Source of the DNA: CAZAYB01 sp964489215
GTDB taxonomy: Bacteria > Planctomycetota > Phycisphaerae > Sedimentisphaerales > Anaerohalosphaeraceae
NCBI GenBank assembly: GCA_964489215.1
Contig: CAZAYB010000163.1
Coordinates: 1 to 7,144 of the forward strand
Reading direction: 5' to 3'
DNA: 7,144 bases
This document shows positions 1 through 6,483 of the stretch, piece after piece. Each line of letters begins with the position of its first letter. Position 1 is the stretch's first letter. The notes under the pieces are model-generated. The model ran no database searches and was not told the origin of the DNA. It saw only the letters and a program-made list of their open reading frames with translations. Both the position numbers and the translations under genes were made by a program.

Positions 1-2950
1 CTTTAATGCTGACTTTGACGGTGACCAGATGGCAGTCCATTTGCCGCTTTCGATTGAGGCTCAGGTTGAGGCTCATGTTCTTTTACTTGCGACGAACAAT
101 ATTTTCTCACCCAGAAATGGTTCCCCGATGCTTGGTCCGTCTCAGGATATCGTGCTTGGTAATTATTATATTACGAGTATGCGAGAGGGCCAAAAGGGCG
201 AAGGGATGATGTTCCGTGATACTCATGAGGCGATAACGGCATGGCAGATGGGGCATTGTGAACCTCATGCGATGGTTAAGGTTAAGATGCCTAAGGATAA
301 GAAAGTTGTAGGTCCAGAAGGTCGGGTCAAAGACAGGATTATAACTACTTCTCCGGGCAGGTGTTTGTTTAATGATATACTTACCGAAGATATGCCGTTT
401 TATAATATGGTTATGGATAAAAAGCAGCTTGGAAGGGTTATCCAGGATTGTTATGAGATAGCAGGCTGCCGACATACGATCGATCTGCTTGATAATGTCA
501 AGGAGCTTGGTTTTAAGCAGGCAACGGTTGCAGGTCTGAGCTTTGGTGTTACAGATTTAAGAATTCCTCCTGAGAAGTTTGATATTATCAATGATACTCA
601 GGAGAAGGTTGACCGTGTTCAGAATAATTATAATAACGGTGTCCTTACTTCAGGTGAGCGTTATAACCAGATTGTTGATCTTTGGACTCATGCCAGGGTT
701 AAGGTTACAAACGCGATGATAAACGGTATGCGTGATGATGTCCGCAACGGCAAGCCTTATCTTAATCCGATCTGGGTTATGAGGCATTCCGGTGCAAGGG
801 GAAGCATAGATCAGATTCAGCAGCTGGCGGGTATGCGTGCTTTGATGGCAAAGCCCAGTGGTGAGATTATCGAGACTCCGATTAAATCTAATTTCCGTGA
901 GGGTCTAAATGTTCTTGAGTATTTCAGTTCGACCCACGGTGCCCGTAAGGGTTTGGCAGATACGGCACTTAAGACCGCAGACTCCGGTTATCTTACACGT
1001 AAGCTTGCAGATGTTGCCCAGAATGTAATGGTGACCCAGATAGATTGCGGAACTCTTCAGGGTATCAATAAGAGTACCGTTTATAAAGGTGAGGCGGTAG
1101 ATATTCCGCTTCGTGAGCTGATTATAGGCAGGACGGCAAGGGATAATATCCGCAACCCGATGACCGATGAGATGATAGTTCATGAAAATGAAGTTATCAC
1201 TTCTGAGGCAGCGGAAAAAATTGAGGGGCTTGGACTTGACTCGATCAGAGTTCGCAGTCCATTGACATGTGAAAGCGAAGTTGGGATATGTTCGAAATGT
1301 TACGGTTGGGACCTTAGCACAGGTAAACTTGTCGAAGAGGGTATGGCAGTTGGTATAATCGCTGCCCAGTCGATTGGTGAACCCGGTACCCAGCTTACTA
1401 TGCGTACGTTCCACACCGGCGGTATCGCGGCGGTATCTCTGCTTGAGAATGAGCAGAAGGCTCCGAGGGAAGGTTTTGCCAGGTATGCAGAGAGTATGAA
1501 ATATGTAGAGACTCCCGACGCCAGGGAAGATGCGCGGGGTTACAGCGGCCAGGACGGCTTTATCGCCAAGGTTATCAGTCGAAGCGGAGAGCTTCTTTTG
1601 GTTGATGAAAAGGGACGTGAGCTGGAGAGGTTTAAGGTTCCTTACGGTTCTACCCTTGTATGTAAGCAAGGCCAGAAGATTGACAGCGGTCAGCCGATGT
1701 ATACATGGGACCCGCATATGGTACCTATTCTTGCAGAGGTTAAGGGTGTTGTTCGCCTTGTTGATGTTGTCGAGGGCGAGACGATGCGAATCGAGCAGGA
1801 GCGTAAGGGCCAAAAGGGTAAGCCGGTTGTTATTGAACACAAGGGAGATAAGCATCCTCAGGTTGTAATCGAGGATTCCGAGGGCAAGATACTTGATGTT
1901 CACTACCTGCCTGCCAAGGCACGAATTGAAGTTAACGAAGGCAAGGAAGTTAAGGCTGGTCAGCTTCTTGCAAGGCTGCCCCGCGGCAGCGGCGGTACAC
2001 AGGATATTACCGGTGGTCTTCCCCGTGTTACAGAGATATTCGAGGCCCGAAAGCCTAAGGACCCTGCCGCCATGGCGGAGATCAGCGGAGCTGTCGAACT
2101 TCGAAGTGATAAACGCAGGGGTAAGATGACTATTACTATCCGCAGTGAGAGCGGAATGGAAAAGGAGCATCATGTCCCCCGTGACAGGCACCTTAATGTG
2201 CATACCGGAGACTATGCCGAGGCTGGTGACGCCTTGACGGACGGTCCGTTGGTACCTCATGATATTTTGAGGATTCGGGGTGAAGAGACGCTTCAGCGTT
2301 ATCTTGTACGGGAGATTCAGAATGTTTACCGCAGTCAGAATGTTAATATCAGCGATAAGCATATTGAGATAATAATATCGCAGATGATGAGTAAGGTTGA
2401 GATCGAGAGTGTTGGAGACAGCGGTTTCCTTCCGGGTGAGGTTGTAGATAAGTTCCATTTCCTAAGGGCAAATGCTGAGCTTTCCCAAAGCCTTAAGATA
2501 AGTGACCCTGGTGATACAGACCTTGAGAAGGATCAGATTGTCAGCAGGGAAGAGCTTGCAGAGGCCAATGATAAGGTCGAGATGCTGGGCGGCACCAATG
2601 CCAAGGGCAAAAAGCCCCGACCTGCGACGGCACATACCCTCCTTTTGGGTATTACAAAGGCTTCTTTGCAGTCGGAAAGCTTTATTTCGGCTGCGAGTTT
2701 CCAGGAAACAACTAAGGTCTTGACTGAAGCATCTCTTGGTGGTAAGATAGATGAATTACGCGGACTCAAGGAGAACGTTATACTTGGTCATCTGATACCC
2801 GCTGGTACGGCTTTCAAGAGGCATCTTGAGATGGGTGTCAAGCATCTTGCAGAGCCTCCTGTACCAAAGCGTCTTGAAGAGCTCAGGGAGGCCAAAGAAG
2901 CTGATGCGGCAGCAGATAAGGCTGTTAAGGAAGCACTTGGTATCGATTAA
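1..2950 (+). CDS. rpoC: DNA-directed RNA polymerase subunit beta' (5' end outside window)
   Basis: This is the beta' subunit of RNA polymerase, which carries the catalytic Mg2+ site in the cytoplasmic enzyme. The reading frame is already open at base 2, upstream of the first ATG (base 29); 982 residues are visible, counted from Phe at 2-4. The motif NADFDGDQM (residues 2-10) holds the three Mg2+-binding aspartates D4, D6 and D8. The bridge helix (STHGARKGLADTALKTADSG) lies near bases 925-985. Four cysteines at residues 349, 423, 430 and 433 form the second zinc site; their spacing (74, 7, 3) equals E. coli C814/C888/C895/C898. The trigger-loop N-helix has M467, R468 and H471, and its C-terminal half resumes at DITGGLPRV (residue 668). 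The roughly 190 residues between form an SI3-type insertion. The end (TAA at 2948) matches family length, so about a third is missing upstream. No frameshift is seen. rpoB is expected just upstream. Confidence 0.99.
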   Translation, partial: FNADFDGDQMAVHLPLSIEAQVEAHVLLLATNNIFSPRNGSPMLGPSQDIVLGNYYITSMREGQKGEGMMFRDTHEAITAWQMGHCEPHAMVKVKMPKDKKVVGPEGRVKDRIITTSPGRCLFNDILTEDMPFYNMVMDKKQLGRVIQDCYEIAGCRHTIDLLDNVKELGFKQATVAGLSFGVTDLRIPPEKFDIINDTQEKVDRVQNNYNNGVLTSGERYNQIVDLWTHARVKVTNAMINGMRDDVRNGKPYLNPIWVMRHSGARGSIDQIQQLAGMRALMAKPSGEIIETPIKSNFREGLNVLEYFSSTHGARKGLADTALKTADSGYLTRKLADVAQNVMVTQIDCGTLQGINKSTVYKGEAVDIPLRELIIGRTARDNIRNPMTDEMIVHENEVITSEAAEKIEGLGLDSIRVRSPLTCESEVGICSKCYGWDLSTGKLVEEGMAVGIIAAQSIGEPGTQLTMRTFHTGGIAAVSLLENEQKAPREGFARYAESMKYVETPDAREDARGYSGQDGFIAKVISRSGELLLVDEKGRELERFKVPYGSTLVCKQGQKIDSGQPMYTWDPHMVPILAEVKGVVRLVDVVEGETMRIEQERKGQKGKPVVIEHKGDKHPQVVIEDSEGKILDVHYLPAKARIEVNEGKEVKAGQLLARLPRGSGGTQDITGGLPRVTEIFEARKPKDPAAMAEISGAVELRSDKRRGKMTITIRSESGMEKEHHVPRDRHLNVHTGDYAEAGDALTDGPLVPHDILRIRGEETLQRYLVREIQNVYRSQNVNISDKHIEIIISQMMSKVEIESVGDSGFLPGEVVDKFHFLRANAELSQSLKISDPGDTDLEKDQIVSREELAEANDKVEMLGGTNAKGKKPRPATAHTLLLGITKASLQSESFISAASFQETTKVLTEASLGGKIDELRGLKENVILGHLIPAGTAFKRHLEMGVKHLAEPPVPKRLEELREAKEADAAADKAVKEALGID

Positions 2951-2962
2951 GAGAATATACAG

Positions 2963-2992
2963 TTGTTTTGTTTATGGTATATTTAATATAAG
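2963..2992 (+). promoter_or_regulatory. possible weak promoter before rpsL
   Basis: The 71-base rpoC-rpsL spacer is very AT-rich. It contains TTGTTT (2963-2968) and TATAAG (2987-2992) separated by 18 bases, a partial match to a sigma70-type promoter (3 of 6 and 5 of 6 bases). Neither box is strong, and AT-rich spacers give such matches by chance. Read-through from rpoBC may be the main source of rpsL mRNA. No terminator hairpin is visible in the spacer. Confidence 0.2.
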
Positions 2993-3021
2993 AAAATAAA
3001 GAAAGATTTTTTGGAGTAATT

Positions 3022-3387
3022 ATGCCGACGATTAATCAGTTAATTAACAAAGGTAGAAAAAAGCGAAAGGGCGGCAGGGTTTCCGATATTACAGGCAATC
3101 CTCAGAAACGGGGAGTTTGTCTTGTTGTAAGGACCCAGACCCCTAAGAAGCCTAATTCAGCTCTTCGTAAGATTGCCCGTGTTCGTCTTACCAATGGTAA
3201 GGAAGTTACTGCCTATATACCGGGTATTGATCATAATCTTCAGGAACACAGTACCGTTCTTATCCGCGGCGGAAGGGTCAGGGACCTTCCCGGCGTCAGA
3301 TATCACGTTGTTAGAGGTGTTCTCGATACGGCAGGTACTTCAAACCGTAAGCAGGGCAGAAGCAAGTACGGAACCAAAAAGGGATAG
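3022..3387 (+). CDS. rpsL: 30S ribosomal protein S12 (uS12)
   Basis: S12 sits at the decoding centre of the small subunit and helps control translational accuracy. The 121-residue product is close to the usual 123-124. It has the conserved N-terminal MPTINQLI, PQKRGVC (27-33), the decoding loop TPKKPNSALRK (40-50), HNLQEHSTVLIRGGR (71-85), DLPGVRYH (88-95) and a basic C-terminus ending RKQGRSKYGTKKG. The start is fixed by homology and by GGAG at 3013-3016, five bases before the ATG. Lys42 (E. coli K43, counting Met) is the normal streptomycin-sensitive residue. Residue 87, equivalent to E. coli K88, is Arg (codon AGG, 3280-3282), a substitution known from streptomycin-resistant mutants. The neighbouring D88 is the residue methylthiolated in E. 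coli. It is the first gene of the str operon, followed by rpsG. Confidence 0.99.
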   Translation: MPTINQLINKGRKKRKGGRVSDITGNPQKRGVCLVVRTQTPKKPNSALRKIARVRLTNGKEVTAYIPGIDHNLQEHSTVLIRGGRVRDLPGVRYHVVRGVLDTAGTSNRKQGRSKYGTKKG

Positions 3388-3405
3388 GATTTATTGAAAC
3401 CTGCT

Positions 3406-3473
3406 TAAAACCTGTCAAAAAGTTCGTTTTCAATGTTGATAACGCTAATGTGAGGGTTTTTAGACAGGCTTTA
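3406..3473 (+). promoter_or_regulatory. long stem-loop in rpsL-rpsG spacer, candidate S7 autoregulatory site
   Basis: Bases 3406-3422 pair with 3457-3473. The stem has 15 pairs: TAAA/TTTA, CCTGTC/GACAGG and AAAAG/TTTTT, the last including one G-U. Single A-C and A-A mismatches separate the three blocks. The loop is 34 bases (3423-3456). No T-run follows, so it is not a terminator. A competing helix is possible: CTGTCAAA (3412-3419) with TTTGACAG (3477-3484), eight perfect pairs, which cannot coexist with the first. In E. coli, S7 represses its own translation by binding the rpsL-rpsG intercistronic RNA, so the position suggests the same role. That is inference; the fold is by eye. The rpsG Shine-Dalgarno sequence (3520-3524) lies outside both helices. 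Confidence 0.45.
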
Positions 3474-3533
3474 CAGTTTGACAGATAGTAATTGATCGTT
3501 GGTAAAAGTTAACAGATATAAGGATTATCAAGA

Positions 3534-4007
3534 ATGGCAAAGAAGTTTACAGCTTCCAGTACACAGTTGAAGCCTGACCCAAAGTATAAGAGTAAACTTG
3601 TGGCAAAGTTTATTAACTGCCTGATGTGGGACGGAAAAAAGAGTACAGCGGAGAAGGTTTTTTACTCAGCAATGGATCAGATAGACAAGAAGGTTAAAGA
3701 TAAGGAGCCGCTTGAGGTTTTTGAGACGGCTATAAACAATGTCAAGCCTCAGCTTGAAGTTCGCAGTAAGAGGGTAGGCGGTGCGAGTTATCAGGTTCCT
3801 ATGCAGGTTCGGCCCAAAAGACAGCAGAGTCTTGCGTTCAGATGGATACTGGCCTCTTCGCGTTCTAAGAAGGGCAGGCCTATGAGTCTTCGTTTAAGTG
3901 CTGAGATTATTGACGCATATAACAAGGAAGGGGCAGCAATGACGACTCGTGAGAATATGCACAGAATGGCAGAGGCGAATAAGGCGTTTGCTCATTTTGC
4001 GTGGTAG
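3534..4007 (+). CDS. rpsG: 30S ribosomal protein S7 (uS7)
   Basis: S7 is a primary 16S rRNA-binding protein that nucleates assembly of the 30S head and lies near the E-site tRNA. The 157-residue length is normal for the family. Conserved segments are LLAKF-like LVAKFINCLMWDGKKSTAE (22-40), FETAINNVKP (63-72), the beta-hairpin region VRSKRVGGASYQVPMQVRP (76-94), RW at 103-104, and the C-terminal NMHRMAEANKAFAHFAW (141-157). The start is supported by AAGGA at 3520-3524, nine bases before the ATG, and by the family N-terminus. A 146-base spacer with strong secondary structure separates it from rpsL; in E. coli the protein represses its own cistron by binding that spacer. A probable terminator lies downstream, so fusA may be partly uncoupled from it. 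Confidence 0.99.
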   Translation: MAKKFTASSTQLKPDPKYKSKLVAKFINCLMWDGKKSTAEKVFYSAMDQIDKKVKDKEPLEVFETAINNVKPQLEVRSKRVGGASYQVPMQVRPKRQQSLAFRWILASSRSKKGRPMSLRLSAEIIDAYNKEGAAMTTRENMHRMAEANKAFAHFAW

Positions 4008-4020
4008 TTTTTTTGATATT

Positions 4021-4062
4021 AAACTGTCGGGGTTTTTTGATAAGGGCTTCGGCAGTTTTTTT
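4021..4062 (+). terminator. probable rho-independent terminator after rpsG
   Basis: AAACTGTCG (4021-4029) pairs with CGGCAGTTT (4050-4058): nine base pairs with one G-U. The downstream arm runs into seven T (4056-4062). The loop is 20 bases, longer than usual, and within it GC-TTCG-GC (4046-4053) offers a small alternative hairpin. It begins 13 bases after the rpsG stop codon and ends 39 bases before fusA, so it may reduce or attenuate transcription into fusA. No convincing separate fusA promoter is seen in the remaining AT-rich bases, which suggests partial read-through. Confidence 0.55.
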
Positions 4063-4101
4063 GTATCGTAATTTATGATAATATTTTTGGTATAGGAATT
4101 T

Positions 4102-6186
4102 ATGTCAAGGGCACTTAGTAAACTTAGAAATATTGGTATAATGGCACATATAGATGCCGGTAAGACCACAGTTACTGAACGTATATTGTTTTTCGGCGGA
4201 AGGACTTACAAGATAGGCGAGGTTCATGACGGTACTGCTGTTATGGACTTTATGGAGGAAGAACAGGAGCGAGGTATCACGATTACTTCCGCTGCGACAA
4301 AGTGTCCGTGGAAGGAACATCAGATCAACTTGATAGATACTCCGGGACATGTTGATTTTACAGCGGAGGTTGAGAGGAGCTTGCGTGTTCTTGACGGTGC
4401 AGTCGCGGTTTTTGATGCCAGTGAAGGTGTTCAGGCCCAAAGTGAGACTGTATGGAGGCAGGGAAAAAAGTATGGTTTAAGCGTGATGTGCTTTGTGAAC
4501 AAGATGGATAAAACAGGGGCCGATTTTGAGATGTGCCTTGACAGTATTCGTGATAAGCTTTTGGCGAATCCTTGCCCGGTTCAGATTCCTATTGGCAAGG
4601 AGAATGATTTCAGGGGGCATGTCGATCTTGTAGAGAAGAAAGCTTATGTTTATGAGCAGGAATCTGTTGGTGCTAAGCTTGTGGAAATTCCTGTCCCTGA
4701 CGACATGATAGATTCGGTGGAGAAGTGGCGCCATGATATGCTCGAGATAGCAGCAGAGCATGATGAGGAGTTGATGGCCAAGTATGTGCACGATGATGAG
4801 ATAGAGTCTGAGCTTATCCATAAGGCCATTCGCAAGGGTACTTTGGAAAATGAGATTCAGCCTATTTTTGTAGGTTCAGCTCTTAAGAATGTAGGTGTAA
4901 GAAAGCTGATGGACGGGGTTATCAGGTATCTTCCCTCTCCGCTCGAGAGGCCGGTTATCACAGGCCATAAGCCAGGCGATGAGGAGAAAGAGGTCCAGAT
5001 AGTTACCGATCCTGATAAGCCTTTTGTGGCGATTGCTTTTAAGATAACCAATGACAAGCATGGAGACCTTTATTTTCTGAGGATATATCAGGGAACGCTG
5101 AAGAAGGGTACTCGTGTGCTTAACAGTACCCGTGACAAGAAAGAGAATATTACGCGGATATTTGAGATGCACGCAGGTTCGCGTGAGATACGCAATGAGG
5201 TTACCGCAGGTGATATTGTCGCGGTTATAGGTTTGAAGGAGACATTAACCGGAGATACTCTTTGTGATACGCATAATCCGGTGGTTCTTGAGAATATACA
5301 GTTTCCAGAGACTGTTGTTAGTATGTCGATTGAGCCGAGAACAGCTGCAGACAGAAATAAGCTTGCCGATGCTCTTGGTATTTTGCGTCGTGAAGACCCG
5401 ACATTTGAGTCAGAATATAATGCTGAGACAGGCCAGACGATTATAAGCGGTATGGGTGAGCTTCACCTTGAGATTCTTCAGCACAAGATAGTTCGAGATC
5501 TTGGCGTTGACGTTCGTGTCGGTACTCCTAAGGTTGCTTATAAGGAGGCGATAAGTCAAAGCGCCCAGGCAGAGGGTAAATTTGTTAAGCAGACCGGAGG
5601 CAGAGGCCAGTTTGGTCATTGTGTTATCAAGGTTGAGCCTTTGCTGGATGAGGATGGTCATTATGCCCGCAAGATAGAGTTTGAGGACGCGACTAAAGGC
5701 GGTGTTATACCCAGGGAGTATATTCCAGCGGTTGAAAACGGGGTACGAGAGGGTTTTTCAAGCGGTCTATTGGCTGGGTATCCTGTTGTGGGGGTTAAGG
5801 TTACGCTTCTTGACGGTTCTTTTCACGAGGTGGACTCCTCAGAGCTGGCTTTCGAACAGGCAGGTGTTCTTGCGGTTCGTAATGCTGCCGAAAAGGCAAA
5901 GGCTGTATTGCTTGAGCCTGTAATGAAAGTCCAGATAGTTTTGCCTGAGAGTGATTATGGTGCAGTTCAGGGTAATTTGATGACTCGTCGTGCCACGATT
6001 ACCGATACGCACGTTCACGGTAATATGCGTGTTATAGATGCTAAGGTTCCATTGGCGGAGATGTTCGGTTATTCCAGCGAGATACGCAGTGTAACAGGAG
6101 GCAGAGGGTCGTTTACTATGGAGCCTTTAAGTTACGAACGTGTTCCGGAGCAAATTTCTGAAAAAATTCTTGCAAGTTATTATTGA
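4102..6186 (+). CDS. fusA: translation elongation factor G
   Basis: EF-G is the GTPase that drives tRNA-mRNA translocation on the ribosome and, with RRF, subunit recycling. The 694-residue product is full length. GTPase motifs are G1 AHIDAGKT (15-22), G2 within RGITITSAAT (58-67), G3 DTPGH (79-83, with the catalytic His83), G4 NKMD (133-136) and G5 SAL (259-261). Domain II begins near 300, domain III contains GMGELHLEIL (450-459), and domain IV contains VKQTGGRGQFGHC (495-507) and the tip loop HEVDSSELAFEQAG (575-588). The domain V region holds MTRRATITDTH (627-637) and GGRGSFTMEP (666-675). The start is supported by AGGA (4094-4097), four bases before the ATG, and by the N-terminal SKLRNIGI. 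It follows rpsG as in str operons, but tuf does not follow. Some planctomycetes are reported to carry several EF-G subfamilies; which one this is cannot be settled by eye. Confidence 0.98.
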   Translation: MSRALSKLRNIGIMAHIDAGKTTVTERILFFGGRTYKIGEVHDGTAVMDFMEEEQERGITITSAATKCPWKEHQINLIDTPGHVDFTAEVERSLRVLDGAVAVFDASEGVQAQSETVWRQGKKYGLSVMCFVNKMDKTGADFEMCLDSIRDKLLANPCPVQIPIGKENDFRGHVDLVEKKAYVYEQESVGAKLVEIPVPDDMIDSVEKWRHDMLEIAAEHDEELMAKYVHDDEIESELIHKAIRKGTLENEIQPIFVGSALKNVGVRKLMDGVIRYLPSPLERPVITGHKPGDEEKEVQIVTDPDKPFVAIAFKITNDKHGDLYFLRIYQGTLKKGTRVLNSTRDKKENITRIFEMHAGSREIRNEVTAGDIVAVIGLKETLTGDTLCDTHNPVVLENIQFPETVVSMSIEPRTAADRNKLADALGILRREDPTFESEYNAETGQTIISGMGELHLEILQHKIVRDLGVDVRVGTPKVAYKEAISQSAQAEGKFVKQTGGRGQFGHCVIKVEPLLDEDGHYARKIEFEDATKGGVIPREYIPAVENGVREGFSSGLLAGYPVVGVKVTLLDGSFHEVDSSELAFEQAGVLAVRNAAEKAKAVLLEPVMKVQIVLPESDYGAVQGNLMTRRATITDTHVHGNMRVIDAKVPLAEMFGYSSEIRSVTGGRGSFTMEPLSYERVPEQISEKILASYY

Positions 6187-6200
6187 CAAGTTATTATTTT
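6173..6200 (+). repeat. 14-base tandem duplication across the fusA stop codon
   Basis: CAAGTTATTATT occurs at 6173-6184 and again at 6187-6198, identical over 12 bases with a period of 14. The first copy encodes the last fusA codons and contributes the first base of the stop codon TGA (6184-6186); the second lies in the spacer. It looks like a short slippage-type duplication. The junction of the two copies also creates the TTGACA hexamer (6183-6188). Confidence 0.6.
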
Positions 6201-6211
6201 TTTGGTACAAG
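6183..6211 (+). promoter_or_regulatory. candidate promoter overlapping the fusA stop codon
   Basis: A perfect -35 hexamer TTGACA (6183-6188) overlaps the fusA TGA. After exactly 17 bases comes TACAAG (6206-6211), which matches the -10 consensus at four of six positions but lacks the final T. A start near 6218-6220 would place transcription just before the first strong hairpin of the structured spacer (6228). The fit to the start of that element is the main argument; the -10 box is weak. Confidence 0.4.
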
Positions 6212-6218
6212 GTAAGTT

Positions 6219-6483
6219 TTCAACGGCCGAAGCGAGCACAAAATGGACTCTTGTGCGTTTCGAGTAGGGCTGTACACTTCATTAAATGAGGTACACGGAA
6301 GGTTGAGAAGCCTGAAAAGCCCGCTAATTTGGCTGAATCGGGTCATTTTATGTCCGAGTCTTCGATTCAGTGAGGGCTTAAGGCAAAAATATTAAGGAAG
6401 GCGACGAAATTCTAATATTAAGTTTTGTCAAAGCCTTTCCTGCCGAGATTTTTGCAAAGAATCCGATTTTTGCCGGTTTTTTT
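6219..6483 (+). ncRNA. structured RNA in fusA-rpsJ gap: S10-operon leader or small RNA, unrecognised family
   Basis: No protein-coding frame of useful length covers this gap. The + strand folds into successive hairpins. P1 (6228-6262) is CGAAGC + GCACAA paired with TTGTGC + GTTTCG, with a two-base GA bulge and a nine-base loop. P2 (6270-6298) has about eleven pairs, a 2x2 internal loop and a three-base loop. P3 (6317-6379) nests AAGCCC/GGGCTT, CTGAATCG/CGATTCAG and a small apical hairpin (6341-6355). P4 (6382-6474) contains an inner arm 6395-6441 with about 17 pairs and ends in a T-run at 6477-6483. A candidate promoter lies just upstream. The position before rpsJ fits an attenuating leader of the S10 operon; in E. 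coli, L4 controls such a leader. A free-standing small RNA is equally possible. I see no signature of tmRNA, RNase P RNA or SRP RNA. The fold is by eye; ends are approximate. Confidence 0.55.
6382..6483 (+). terminator. intrinsic terminator or attenuator ending the structured RNA
   Basis: GGCAAAAAT (6382-6390) pairs perfectly with ATTTTTGCC (6466-6474), followed by GG and seven T (6477-6483). Between the arms sits a stable inner hairpin (6395-6441). The same 5' arm can instead pair with a second copy, ATTTTTGC at 6448-6455. A small hairpin GCAAAGA/TTTTTGC (6454-6460 with 6467-6473) is a third option directly before the T-run. These choices are mutually exclusive, which is the layout expected of an attenuator. 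The terminator stem is AU-rich, so efficiency may depend on context. Confidence 0.5.

Noticed and set aside
29..31. ATG at base 29 as the start of rpoC
   Set aside because: The frame is open upstream and already encodes the catalytic NADFDGD motif, so this Met is internal.
905..2458. A 517-codon open frame on the - strand opposite rpoC
   Set aside because: It lies entirely antisense to a strongly conserved rpoC, its translation resembles no family I know, and it has no supporting start context; it is a codon-bias shadow.
6168..6203. Terminator directly after fusA, because of seven T at 6197-6203
   Set aside because: Only a four-pair CTTG/CAAG match precedes the T-run, too weak for a terminator.
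6288..6313. GGTACACGGAAGGTTGAG resembling the SRP RNA tip (CCGGAAGG)
   Set aside because: The flanking bases do not form the required SRP hairpin with its symmetric loop, and the GGAAGG match alone is too short.
6219..6483. RNase P RNA or tmRNA in the fusA-rpsJ gap
   Set aside because: The conserved GAGGAAAGTCC block of RNase P and the tRNA-like 3' end of tmRNA are both absent.
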